From NCBI GenBank assembly GCA_003254905.1, contig QANU01062782.1:277462-341461 (forward strand): DNA of 64,000 bases. Reading direction: 5' to 3'. Under the pieces are notes generated by a model. It ran no database searches, was not told where the DNA came from, and worked only from the letters and a program-made list of their open reading frames with translations. This stretch comes from Nissolia schottii (taxonomy: Eukaryota; Streptophyta; Magnoliopsida; Fabales; Fabaceae). The translations under genes and the position numbers were made by a program. Below, one piece after another: positions 38,034-53,234 of the stretch (position 1 is the first letter of the stretch; every line of letters begins with the position of its first letter).

Positions 38034-41000
38034 CTACACAAACATATAGTTTTGTCTTAAAAAAATAGAATTAGTGCCCTTTTTTCCTTTTAGTAGCTCA
38101 TTTGTGTTTGGATCACAGAAAGTGCTACGCGCATTCACACTCACTTTTTGTTCCCTTTTGCTGCGGCATGTGTTTTTGCTCTGCTGAACCATTTTTACCA
38201 ACTGCTCACACATCTTGTTGGATGGGTGAAGGAGAATGTCACACAAAATTTGCTTTCGCAAGATGACGCAGTCGATCTGTTAGACAAAACAACATAATTA
38301 ATATAGACAAAACCGTATTTCACAATAAGACACAACCTTATTACATAAGGGGACCTAACCACTATATTATAGAAGACACAACCGTATAATATAGGCAGAC
38401 ACAGCCACGTAGCACAATTAGACACAACTATATAATATAGAAAGCCATAACCATTAAAGAAAACCATCAAATTATGCTTACTTCTGTTCATGTTGACATT
38501 TGTACGCCATGCATCCATAGCTCCATGTTTTTAATTGTGAACACACCACAATTATGTCTGTTATAGAAATAGAAATTGAAAGAAGATTAATGCAATTTAA
38601 ATAAAAGTTGTTATAATAATAAAATAGGCGAGTAGTTAAAGTGACGTACGCATTAGGTTGCTTTGGCATGTCCAACCATATTAGTGGGAAACCATTCCCT
38701 GTGTACTCAAAGTTTGGGTTGGCTTTCTTGTACAGCTCCTCTATGTACAAACCCTGAAATAATGATATGTTTGTGTTATATTAATTTAAATTTAAAAAAA
38801 GAAAAAAATTGTGTTTGAAAAATAGTTAGAGATACATATAGCCAACGTGCAGATCTTCTACTTATCATCAACAGGGCATTCACAGTGGAGCGAGCACAAA
38901 GAGTACTGTTTCGAGTTACAGTGTCAACTGCAAAGTCCAGGCAAAAAAGGACCATCACCTGCAATAGAATTGGGAATTTATTATTGAAATAAAACAAAAA
39001 AAATATAAATAAATAAACTAAAATAGGACAAATATAGTTATTCTTACCAATAGTTTCCCTTTTGCCAACGTTGGTTCCCAAAATTAAGTTTCACAATCAG
39101 GAAAGAGTGGCGTGTACTTACCATTTTCCATCCATTCTTTCCTGGATTCATTCACCAAGCCATTTTATAACAACATATCAAAAGTAAACACAATCAAACT
39201 ATGTACAGAGACACAACTAGTTTACATTTACAGACACAACCTGTTTACATTTTCAGACATAACCAATAAAATAAAAATAATTTTACTTACAACAATGTTG
39301 GGGCTCAGATGGAAGATGTCCTGGCTCCGCGAGAAATATTCTGGAGCATTATTGAAGACGCAAGTGACATAAGTAATAAACTAAAATTAAAGGAAAAAAG
39401 AAAAATCAATTAAAATATTCATTTTCAAGATCAATGACACAAACATGAAAAATGGTGAGCAATATTTTTACCGCATCTTCAATATATGCAGAGGGCTTCA
39501 TGTGGGACGCGTCTATGCCCACCAACGTGAACGGCTTGTAAGCCAAGTCCGCAATCGTTTATTTGGTGTTGCCAATGCACCAATCATACAACATATGACA
39601 GACTTTTTGGTCCATGTAGATGTTGTACATGGGTTTTGCAACAACCTGCGGTTGCGGAATTGCTGGTGGTGATGCTGGTAGCGCGTGCAGGGTGTTGGTC
39701 TAAAAATGGTTAGAAGTTGTTGGTGGCGGGGTTTGGAAAGTTGTCGTAGATGGATGGGGTGGTGTAGAGGGTTGGGGTGGCCGTGTAGACACATAAGCGT
39801 TTGATTCATTGACATCATGGTCCAATCTTGGAGCCATAATGTCAATGTCAATGTGGCTGGTTGTGTTTCTGCACTAAGACACAGGTCAAAGCTTGGTGCA
39901 TCCACCCCCAATTTATAGCACGGAGAACTGTTTCATCCATGTTGGATTCCGGTCTGTCCCCCCCGACATCCCCAAATATTGTGGCCTCATTGACCCTGTT
40001 ACAACAAACATAAATAAATAAGTATAACAGACACAAGACCTAACCATCAAAGAATATGAGACATAAGGCATATACTACAGCAGACCTAACTTTCATTTAA
40101 AATGAGACAACCATTTTGTTACACCAGACCTAACGGAACAATGATATCGAACCTAACCACTAAACAACATTAGATATGTGATTTTCATTACAGAAGACCT
40201 AACCTCTATTCAAAGCGAGACATAACCACATTTGTTACACGAGACATAACAAATTATGAATGAAGAACATAACTAATAAAATAAGATTACCCAATATCCC
40301 CCACTTCTAGCATGGCTTTTGTCGGCTCCTCCATAATCGAAGACCTTGACGACATGGCTTCTGCCGGCTCCTCCACAATCGGGGACCTCGACCTATTTTG
40401 ATGCATCTGTGCGTCCCCTGCATCATCCCCATCATCAATCCCAGCAACCTCACCTTCGACATTAACCCGCTGCACATCATCGACTTACAGCTCCTCCACA
40501 TTTTTTAATTATTTTTTTGCTATTTTTTTTTCCTTTGGTTTTTTTTTTGGGAGCAGGCTCATCATCATAACTGACATCATTGAGATGTAGTTCCTCATCT
40601 GATTTAGCCTCATCAACAGAGGGTAATTCCTTTGTTACTTCTCTCTTCTTCCTCTTGGTGACGTTTCGCACGTCACCAACAATGTTTATGAGAAGCCCCT
40701 AAATAAAAAAAAAACAAAAAAATTAATTATGAATAAAAAATTACAAAATGCAAAAAAGGAATTACATCATGTGAAACTCACCATTCCTCGGGTTTTCTCA
40801 TCACTTAGAAAAACGTCTACTAGATTAGACGTCTAATAGACGATCCACGGAATGGTGTTGTTCGGGTTGTTGTACTCCTTGAAGCGGGTAACTTGCAAGT
40901 ACAACAACTAAAACGTAAGAGACATTAACATATTTTCATGATCACATTCTGTGTAGGGTTGTCCAAATGAGCCCGACCCACAAGCTTGGTTAAATAGACG

Positions 41001-42868
41001 GACTTTACATGCAAAAAATATGTACGTAAAAATTTGAAAAAAAAATAGCCTGACCCGTTTAGGCTCGTGGGCTAAACGAGCTAGCCTGTGAGCCCGTGAT
41101 TTTTTTAAAAAAAAAAATACCAAAATTTTAAAAGTTTCATTTTGGACTGTAAATTTTATTTTGGAGTTTAAGAGTTTAGAGTTTAACTATTTGGACTTAT
41201 AATTGAGCATGTTTAACTATTTGTTATGCTTAACTACTTAACTATATTTATATTGCTATATAGCTGAAGTGCTATGACATAGATATTGATAAATTTTGTA
41301 TTCCATTCATTCAATGAGTGCCAACGCCCTACAAGTTGGTATATAGCTTCAAACCTTGTTTATAATTGATTAATCTATAAGAAAGAGTTCTAATTATGTT
41401 TTTGATCAACAACATAACAGTTTTCGCATCAATGTTATATGTCGTCATTTAATTAATTAATGAATCAATTTCAAATGGCATTTGACAGCATTTGATATCT
41501 TTCAAGCAAGATAGTTGAAGGAACAAAAAAGATAACATAATCTCACAATCGACCATTTAAACTATTTTTTTCCGATAATTAATAGATAGACGATAAAAAA
41601 TAGCTAAAAATGACCGCGCATACTTATTCATAACTTTGTATTTAAAACCATAAAAATAAACTATTTTTTGTTATTTTTTTAAAAGGGCTAGTGGGCTGAT
41701 CCATTCAGGCTCGTGGATTGACCATAAACGAGCCGACCCCTAAAAGGAGGCATAATTTTGGGCTGACCCATTTAGGCTCGCGGACCCAAATGGGTCGGGC
41801 CTAAACGAGCTGGGCTGACCTGTTTGACACCACTAATTCTGTGTGAACAGATAACCAAATAAAACAAGAAGACACAACAGTATAATGCAGAAAGACACAA
41901 CCAACTAGTATACATAGACCTAACCATGACAAAGCATGGGATACAACCACTTCAAGCACAGAGACAGAACTATTTCATGCATTTGGACATAACATTACTA
42001 GGACAGTAGGCCTAATATTTACAAGAGACACAACCATTGAAATAAAACATTAAGAATAACATACCTGCAGAACACACATGCAACCCTTGACTACACCTTG
42101 TGGTAGTCCTTTATGCCATCCAACAAGAAGCCGTGGATGAAGGCCGACCAGTTGTATGCTAAAGGGTTTGACACATCAACAATGGCCCGGAGGTGGTCAG
42201 TTGACACCTTGTGTGTCATTGTTGGGCATAGAAATGCCTTGACCAGGAGGAGCAGGTATGACTTATTTCTGATTGCATGACGGGGACAGTCTTATTTTTG
42301 TACGAGGCCACCACAGACTTTGCCTCTTCATAATCGATTTGTGGGAGGGGCATATCTATTGCACAACATAAGACAAAGTATTATTTTAATAAAATAAGCA
42401 GTACACAAAATAAACAAACAAAACCAAATAAAATCATACTTGTTGTTGGCAACCCTAGTGCAGCCCCTATGTAGTTTGCCCGAACTTTGATCTTGTCATT
42501 GTTCAGCATATCCATGGTGTTTGTAGCGAAGTCATAGTGTTTGACTAGCTGATACACTAGTGGATGGTTGACAACAACCTTTGGGACTTGGAGCGTTGCC
42601 CCAAATCCCATTTCTTGTACTATTTTCTTTTGTGCAGTGGTGACTGATTCTGCCACAGCATGCACTTTTGCCACCAAGCACTTTGACTCGATTATGCACT
42701 CCATGCAACACAAACAGCCAAGTTAGTTATCATGTCTTATGTTTTATGTAAGATGATACACTTTCTAGTCCAAACAAATCATACATTTTTGTTGTAATTT
42801 GCCTTGGACAATTTAGATGTGGTGGGTGTTGCCTTCTTGGGGGCTGAAATTGACTTCTTGGGTGCCAT
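38034..42868 (-). pseudogene. ULP1-protease-like MULE cargo gene, decayed
   Basis: Read from the right, the gene starts MAPKKSISAPKKATPTTSKL (42868). Next comes IVQEMGFGATLQVPKVVVNH and HPLVYQLVKHYDFATNTMDM with ALGLP (42713-42438), the N-terminal domain typical of plant MULE-borne ULP-like proteins. Exons near 42340-42090 read MPLPQIDYEEAKSVV and, after a frame change, VSTDHLRAIVDVSNPLAYNW. Around 40670-40320 there is a Lys/Glu-rich linker. Around 39670-39300 lies YNIYMDQKVCHMLYDWCIGN and then FTLVGIDASHMKPSAYIEDA. The C-terminal part (38960-38034) contains LDFAVDTVTRNSTLC, GLYIEELYKKANP and a basic tail. Several stops and frame changes show that it is broken. I could not see an intact His-Asp-Cys triad. 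An hAT element sits in the middle. Confidence 0.65.
40954..41835. mobile_element. hAT non-autonomous element, 882 bp, nested in the MULE
   Basis: A perfect 8-bp duplication, ATTCTGTG, lies at 40946-40953 and 41836-41843. The ends are TAGGGTTGTCCAAATGAGCC and, in reverse complement, TAGTGGTGTCAAACAGGTCA, the common plant hAT terminal type. Subterminal parts are rich in inverted GGGCTCGTTTAGG-like words. There is no open transposase frame, so it is non-autonomous. It is younger than the MULE it interrupts. Confidence 0.9.
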
Positions 42869-43178
42869 AGGTCTGCAACATGGTAAAATTGCAAATTAGC
42901 AAATATAATGTAGAAAGACATGCCTAACCAAATAAAATAGGAAGACACAACTATATAATGCTAAAAGACACAACCAACTAGCAAACACAGACCTAATCGT
43001 GACAAAGTACGAGACACAACCATACACTCTATATAGGCATATACAACTATTTCATTCAGAAACCCACAAATTAGTGTACATGACGTAGACAGATCTAACC
43101 AATTTTCTCTCATTAGATATAACCATAGAACGTTACAACTAACTCACCAACACCAGACATAACCGTAGTAGAGAACGA

Positions 43179-43512
43179 GACACAACTATTTATTTTACTC
43201 AAGCGCAACGTTTTTCATATCTTAGACACAACCATTTATTTTACTTAAACACAATGTTTTTCATATCTTAGACACAACCATTTATTTTACTCAGACACAA
43301 CAATTTAGTTTACTCAGACACAACTGCTTATTTAACTCAAACACAACCTTTTTCATATCTTAGACACAACCATTTTTTTTACTCAGACACAACCTTTTTC
43401 ATATTTTTAGACACAACCATTTATTTTACTCAAACACAACCTTTTTCATTTTCAGACACAACCATTCCTAAAATAAGACGTAACTTTCTTAAACAACAAG
43501 ACATAACCAATA
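43179..43512 (+). repeat. Minisatellite B: ~23-bp GACACAACC units
   Basis: About fourteen degenerate units (AGACACAACCATTTATTTTA plus CTC, some with TTTTTCATATCTT spacers) lie near the right end of the MULE, upstream of the ULP-like gene. The last ~70 bp match the end of array A (ACTTTCTTAAAC then AAGACATAACCAAT), so A and B share a common origin as direct copies about 5.7 kb apart. Confidence 0.85.
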
Positions 43513-43954
43513 TTTAGTCGAAATAAAAAAGGTTTTGATCGAAAGCAAAAATAGCAAAAGGAAACTTGCTATGACCTAAAATAATTTTATTTTTGTTCGA
43601 CGATTAACTTACAAAAAGAAAACAAACTGGTAAGGGTTAGGTCTTACTAGTAGTTGCAGCGACGAAAAAGCCTTGCGATGAAAGAGTTGAAAAATGTGGT
43701 TACAGAAGATGGAGGAAGAAAGGAAGACGAGAGGGTGGTGTTCGTGGGATGAAGACGAGAGGGTTATGTCATGGGAGAAGAAAGAAAGACGAGAGGGAAA
43801 TGTGAACGGTTTAGGGATTTATGATAAAGTGTGTGACACACGCACGTTTTAAGAGAGTGGGCACGTTTTCCCGTTTTGTTGGGATCGAAGAGCCGTGGGT
43901 TGTTATTGCCTCAAGTATGTAGCGGGTGTCCAATAATTATGGTTCTAAAGAATA

Positions 43955-46140
43955 ATCATGTGAAGTATCAAATTAATTCAATTTAAAATTATCTTTCATA
44001 TCAAGATTGTGAAACAACCATAAAAATATAAATATAAGTGCTCGTTATAAACTAAAAGCGGAAAGATTTGATAATTTTTTTATACATTTAATGTATTACA
44101 AACTTAAAAATTTACTCTTCAATTATATTTTTATTCTTCAAGTGCCTTTAATTATTTGTTAACTTTTTTCATATATACACGCGTATATTTATTTATTTTT
44201 AGCTTTTTTCTATTTTATCAACGATAATTATTTGATTTTGGCCTTTTTCCCCCCCTTATTGTGGCTATCAAATCCATTTAATAAGTAGATTCTATTATCT
44301 AACCAGTTGCTTTGCTCTTTTGTTAGTTTATTTGACTAATCTAATTTTAATAGAGTTATGTACATAATCGTTAAGACTTACATTCGCAGAACAACTATTA
44401 GTCGGCTAAAACATAATCTTATGGTCATGCCCACTTAACATTTGAACACCTAATTAGCTGAATTTAGAGATAAACTCTAATGGGCAAAGATTATCACTAT
44501 TTTGTCATGCATTTGTGAAAAAGGGAAAAAAAGAGTAAGATACTAATCTTAAAACCAATTGACCTAACGAGCACCCAAAATCTCATAACAAACTGACAGT
44601 TCATCGGATTTAGATATTTTAAAATGAATAAATTATTTTAAAGGGTAAAGTGAGAAGTGGGTCTCATTGATATTTTATTGATCTAATGATAAAAAAACCA
44701 TCACTTTACCTTTTAAAGGATCCTTATTCGTTCATAACATATGATATACATAGTAATCAAATGAACTACTAAACATAGTATAATCTTGTTTTAGAAATAA
44801 TATTGCTTGTGAGAAAGGTTTAGAGAAGGGTTGTAAAGTCGGTTAAATGTAAAAAATTGTAAGGGACATAATGAATGAAATATTTAAATAAAAAGTAACG
44901 TCTCACTATGTTATTGTTAAGAGAGGTAGGTATTTGTTAAGGAAGATAAGTGATATACTTCTACTAAATCTTAGAAGAGGTAAATGTAATTTACTATAAA
45001 TTCAAGGTGATTGCTACTTTACACAACTATTAGCCAAGTGATGCTCCTTGTGTTTAGCACTATTATAATTCAAGGTGATTGCTATGAATTGCTAACGTAA
45101 AAAAGATTTTACACTATAATTATGTATTACCACATTAGTAAAAGTGATAAGTCTTGTACTTATCGTTTCAAAAATTTCACATACAATAACATGTAAGACA
45201 ATAAAATTCTTGTACACCTACTATGCATAATAATAAAACTCATGCAATTAGTACTTACAAGTTATGGTAGGGCTATCAAAATAGATTAAGCTCATTGAGC
45301 TAACCTGTTTACCTCTCATAAATGGCTAGGCAAGTGAAAAATTGATTTAATTTTGGCCAAACTATTTAACCTATGGGCTAACCTGGGAGGTAAACGGCCT
45401 GCCACGTTTACCCACTTAATTTTTATTTTAAAAGATCGTAAACTATTAAAACAATAATTTAGCCCATTTATGCTTTACTTAACCTAACCAATCCATTTTT
45501 TGGATTACCAGGAAGATGGGCTAGCCCGTTGTCGTATTATTTTTGTTGTTTGATAGAATCCCGATGTCTTATATTATTTTTCTGATTGTAATTAAAGCGG
45601 ACTAAAATATCGAACTTGAGATCTATAACTACAGAAACATTAATTAGCACGTTAGCCACGCACGATATTTCACCAAATCCAAAATCAGATCGTATCTTAT
45701 TTCTTTTTTTCTTTTTAAAAAAATACTTATACATGTTAAAAACAGTCAATCAACAATGATTAAAATACAAAAATAAACATGGTCAAAAATAAAAAATAAA
45801 AATGTTGAATATACTGTGGATGAACACATTAAAATATTTAATAATAATATTTATCTATTTTATAATAATATTAAACTCACATCTATCAAATACACAAAAA
45901 TATTTAATAATAATATTTATTTTTCAAATGTATAATATTTATTATTTTTATTTTATGATATTTATTTTTACGTTAAATGACAATTTTTGAAGTATAGAAA
46001 TAGTGAGACCGCTAAAAAGAAATTCTATATTATTCATGTACTGGAAACGTGCAGTTTCATGCCTAGCGAGCGAATCTCTAACCCAAAACGGTGCGTTTCG
46101 CGCCATCCAAGGTCAACCCTTTGTCCCTTTCCTCCACTCC
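43955..46140. other. AT-rich intergenic DNA left of the lumazine synthase gene
   Basis: No gene is seen. It contains a probable hAT-like remnant (45268-45562) and a run of C/T near 44245-44260. The last ~100 bp before 46140 are more GC-balanced, as expected for a promoter. Confidence 0.5.
45268..45562. mobile_element. hAT-like MITE remnant
   Basis: It starts TAGGGCTATCAAAATAG, close to the hAT end TAGGG-TGTCAAA. The right side has TTTGATAGAATCCC, whose reverse complement GGGATTCTATCAAA pairs with it imperfectly. The inside has words like GGGCTAACC and GGGCTAGCCCG as in the larger hAT element. No clear 8-bp duplication is found, so it is either decayed or misbounded. Confidence 0.35.
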
Positions 46141-46147
46141 AGCGCCT

Positions 46148-46538
46148 TATATATACTTTAATGTTTCTTCTTCACTCTTCACTCCTCACTTCTCACTTGG
46201 AACACTACACTCCCCCCCACCCTTTGCCCGTCGTCGCCGCCGTCTTCTCCATTTCCGGTGGGCCCTCTTTTTCTTTGCTTATTCTTTTACCATTATCTAT
46301 TTTGAGTTTCACCTCATAATATGGCCATTTTCAACCATGTCTGTGCTGTTAGACTATTAACTGTTTGATGTATTGCTTCTGTGGACAATAATTTTGTTCA
46401 GGCCACTTTGTGGAGCTAAAATTGTGTTATTCTCTTTTGGTTTATGATCCATTTTGTGGTTCTTTATTTTATCGTTATGTTTCACAGATATGCATTTTTG
46501 CCTCTGCTAGATATATATACTACTATATCTGGAAAACA
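46148..46538 (+). promoter_or_regulatory. Lumazine synthase core promoter, leader intron and short uORF
   Basis: TATATATA lies at 46148-46155, followed by a CT-rich start region. A likely leader intron runs from CCG|GTGGGC (46258) to TTTCACAG (46487), 230 bp. After splicing, an upstream ATG at 46490 gives MHFCLC and a TAG (46510), 28 nt before the main ATG. These are inferences from signals, without transcript data. Confidence 0.5.
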
Positions 46539-50128
<3,590 letters not shown>

Positions 50129-51443
50129 GCCAATCTTGTACCCGTTCTGCACTGCCTATTTATGACTTTTCTCAACTCAGACACTATTAAGGGTTGTAGC
50201 GAGCACAAGATCAAAATCTTTTTCTTTTCCTTCAAGTTTTCTAATAAAAATAATTGTCCAGATGGGCACAGCTGTTGAGTTGAAAGACGGGAATCAATTT
50301 TATGAAAGTGCTGGCGAAGCATTGTAGAATAACATTTCTTTCCTTTTTCTTTTGTTGAACTTTTGTTATTGTTAATGCTCGCCTTTTTGGCTAAAAATTT
50401 CTATTCACATGAATACGAGAGAAGGCAAAGTTCACCTCCACACTTTTTAGATGAGTCCTTTCTTTCTTAGATGTGTTGGGGCAATCAGGATCTCAATTTG
50501 ATTTGTTATGAAGCGTGATATTTTATTATCAATTTCTCTGGTTGCTTAGGTTATGCATGAATTCCAACATTTCAATTGATGACGAAATAACAAATCAAAT
50601 TGGGATGATACATCCTAAATCCTAAATACTAAAATTTATGCATATTAACTCACTATTGAACTTCTTTTACAAAATTGATTATCACTTGAGATCTTGTATA
50701 TTGTTCATGAGTTTGAAGGATATCTTATAATGTGTTCATGAATTACGTGGAACAAGATATAGTAATATATAAATTTGATTCCAAAATTCAAATTCAGTTA
50801 AGGGGATACGGAAGAATTCAAACTCATAGTCCTAATGATAAATTATTTTTCACTTAATTGATATATAAGAATATTACACGTTTTATTAAATTAAATGATT
50901 TAAGATTCAAGCAGCACGATAAAAGATAAGTAAAATGATGATTTGAAATACGAAGCGTAGACTTGTGGGACAAGCAAACAAATTATTCTAGATTCAATGC
51001 AAAAAGAATTATTCATCCGAAGTCTATAATTACTCAACTTAAAAAAGTCTGATTACGTGTGGACAAAATAATAAGAGCCACTTTAATTATATAGGCTTGA
51101 AGGATTCATATAGCTCAAGCGTTACTAAAGCATGGCATCAAGATAACATCATTATATGTAGACAAATAAAAAGGTAATACAAATTCATTTGGCAGATGGA
51201 ACATAGTGCGAAGCTCTCTTGCTATCTAGGGAGATCACAGATTGCCAACATCTGTACAATCAAGACCAATAATGTAATCAATAAGGAGAACTCAACCATT
51301 GGAAAAACGACACAACAACAAATTGAATTGATAAAAGAAACATGAATTATTGATAAAGCCATTGACTGAATTAGATAAGTCCACAATTCTCTTCCTAAGA
51401 TAAACTCTAGAGAGTTATTCCATGATTGAATCATCTATAGAGC
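50129..51443. other. Convergent intergenic region: 3' flanks of lumazine synthase and VQ genes
   Basis: The two genes converge here. The first ~300 bp should be lumazine synthase 3' UTR and the last ~200 bp VQ 3' UTR. No other gene or clear repeat is seen. Confidence 0.55.
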
Positions 51444-52097
51444 CTAATTCATCAAATGAGAAAAACCATCATTCTTGATATCATTGGAGAAGGCGCTCAC
51501 ACTCAATTCATGCAAACTAAAATCATCAACCATGAGCAACCCATCATCAGAGTAGCCACTTTGCTGCTTAGGAACTTGGTCTTGTTGCCCCTGCCATGGA
51601 ATTAGTGGCACATCTACTTCATGATGATGACCTTGGTTATAATTATAATAACTTCTTGCGGTGCTTCGAAATGGTGGCATGGTACTTCTCCCACTTGTGT
51701 CATATTGCTGAATCTTTTGCAGCTTGCTTCCTTGTTGGAAATTCAAGGTAATTGGACCCTTATGGACTTCAAATGATGACATGACACTAGTAGTAGTGCT
51801 GGCACACCCAGTGAATTTTTGTACTAATTCCCTAAAATTAGTGGTATTGGCATTGAGGAGTGTGGTAGGAGTTCTCTTAGAAGCTCTACATCTTCTTCTG
51901 ATTGGTTTGAATGCATTACTGCCCTTTGGAGTTAAATGGCCACTGTTGGTATTGTATGAATTTCCCTCATCTAATGACATATTGGTGAGAGTACTTGTTC
52001 TTGTCACAACATTTGCATCAAAAAATGGTTCCATATTAGGAACCATGCCATCCATGAAATGTTGTTGACGGTAGAACTCAGTCATGTTACCACTCAT
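51444..52097 (-). CDS. VQ-motif protein, JAV1/VQ22-like
   Basis: A single uninterrupted frame encodes 217 residues, as is usual for intronless VQ genes. The hallmark FxxxVQxhTG motif reads FRELVQKFTG at residues 88-97, preceded by a basic patch and RASKRTPTTLLNANTTNF (71-88), which resembles the VQ22/JAV1 branch. A His/Tyr-rich and Gln-rich middle and an acidic Asp-Asp segment (DDGLLMVDDF) follow. VQ proteins bind WRKY factors in the nucleus through the VQ motif and tune defence or jasmonate responses. Assignment to the VQ family is firm; the JAV1 subgroup is an inference from the residues before the motif. The gene points toward lumazine synthase, sharing no promoter with it. Confidence 0.9.
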   Translation of the reverse strand: MSGNMTEFYRQQHFMDGMVPNMEPFFDANVVTRTSTLTNMSLDEGNSYNTNSGHLTPKGSNAFKPIRRRCRASKRTPTTLLNANTTNFRELVQKFTGCASTTTSVMSSFEVHKGPITLNFQQGSKLQKIQQYDTSGRSTMPPFRSTARSYYNYNQGHHHEVDVPLIPWQGQQDQVPKQQSGYSDDGLLMVDDFSLHELSVSAFSNDIKNDGFSHLMN

Positions 52098-52440
52098 GAA
52101 TTTTGGTAGGTGGAAACTAGCTAAATTGCTTCTCCTAGCTAACCACCCTGTGATTTAAGAGGCACTACTACTCCTTTGTTGAATCAAAGAATGAATTAAG
52201 CTTTGGTTCTGTTCTATAAATAGTGACTTAATTATGTATGTCTTTTGGTCAAAGTAAAAGATGTTCCAATTTTTTGACAATTCTTTGAGGGAGATAGGGG
52301 GAGAAAGAAACTACAAGCCAAATGGATAGGGAGCTTCCAGGAAGTAACATGTGTCAATGTCAGTATACATCACTGTTTGGACTCTTTGTTGGAGCTATAG
52401 AGGGTGCTCTTTTATGCTCTTGGTCAAGAAAATGTGTACT
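52098..52440 (-). promoter_or_regulatory. VQ gene promoter with TATA and W-box-like sites
   Basis: CTATAAATAG (52214-52223), reading CTATTTATAG on the minus strand, lies ~120 bp before the ATG and can serve as TATA. TTGAC cores (W-box) lie at 52247-52252 (minus, TTGACC), near 52275 (plus, TTGACA) and near 52423 (minus, TTGACC). W-boxes bind WRKY factors, the usual partners of VQ proteins. Confidence 0.45.
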
Positions 52441-52723
52441 ATATAGGATTTTTTTGATTCAAAATGTGTACTTCAAGGTTTGAAAGTATCATTCATGTTT
52501 CTCACTTTTCATACATCACATGACCATATAAAATTGCTTATGATATATTTTTTTAGCCTTACAAATTGTTCACACAATAATGATGGATTGGGAGTGGTTA
52601 TTAGGTAAAATCTTTCTTTAATTTACAAACAATTTAAGTAGTTATTATATTATTTTGGATAAAGATCCTTTAAATTGAGAATGTCATTTTAATTAGCTGA
52701 GTAGTGAGTATTTTACTTAGATT

Positions 52724-53226
52724 TAGGGATGAAACCAAGTTGGTTGAGTTTGGTTTTGGAAGGAATTTGTATTCAAATCAATCATTTTTTATTAGATCAG
52801 TTTGGATTGATTTTTGCTGATTTTTTGTACCAAACCAAACCAAATCAATCATGGATGGGTTAATTTGGTTTGGTTTTCGAATTTATCCGTGAATATATAA
52901 TAATTTTAAAGTATAAAAAATTATAGGAAAAAGGAAAAAAAAGTTATAAAAATCAAAAGAAAAAATGATAAAATCACAAAATAATGCATAATAATATTAT
53001 AGAGACTATGTTGCATGTCTCATGACATAATCACAATCTTTAAATGATCTATAAAATGAAAATAACATAATTGTGTTGGATTACTTTGGATGATCAAATT
53101 GGTTTGGATTCAAAAATTACAAATCTGAAATTCTGTCTATCAATGATCTGATAACCCAACTAAATAGATTGATTTGGTTTGGATTGATCGAATTCGACGA
53201 ATTGGATCAATTCATTGTCTGTCCTA
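52724..53226. mobile_element. hAT-like MITE, 503 bp
   Basis: Ends are TAGGGATGAAACCAA and, in reverse complement, TAGGACAGACAATGA. Subterminal TTTGGTTTGG words occur in opposite orientation on the two sides. Flanks CTTAGATT (52716-52723) and CCTAGATT (53227-53234) match at 7 of 8 bases, as expected for an hAT duplication. It has no coding frame. Confidence 0.7.
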
Positions 53227-53234
53227 CCTAGATT

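Larger units (their letters stand above)
33901..43945 (+). mobile_element. Mutator-like element with ULP1-like cargo (Kaonashi-type)
   Basis: The left end starts GGATAATTATTCTTGCACACCC, of which the key part is ATAATTATT followed by CACACCC. The right end in reverse complement has ATAATTATTGGACACCC, giving short imperfect terminal inverted repeats. Flanking 9-mers TTAAGAATA (33892-33900) and TAAAGAATA (43946-43954) match at 8 of 9 bases, which fits the 9-bp duplication of Mutator elements. Inside, a FAR1/MULE transposase gene (plus strand) and a ULP1-like gene (minus strand) face each other. MULEs with ULP-like genes are known as Kaonashi elements in Arabidopsis. Both genes are decayed. An 882-bp hAT element is nested in it, so the original length was about 9.15 kb. 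The exact ends are my best reading and could shift by a few bases. Confidence 0.75.

Noticed and set aside
37472-43512. GACACAACC arrays as a CRISPR array or telomere repeat
   Set aside because: Units are degenerate, spacers are not unique, and the location is inside a plant transposon; the word is not the plant telomere unit TTTAGGG.
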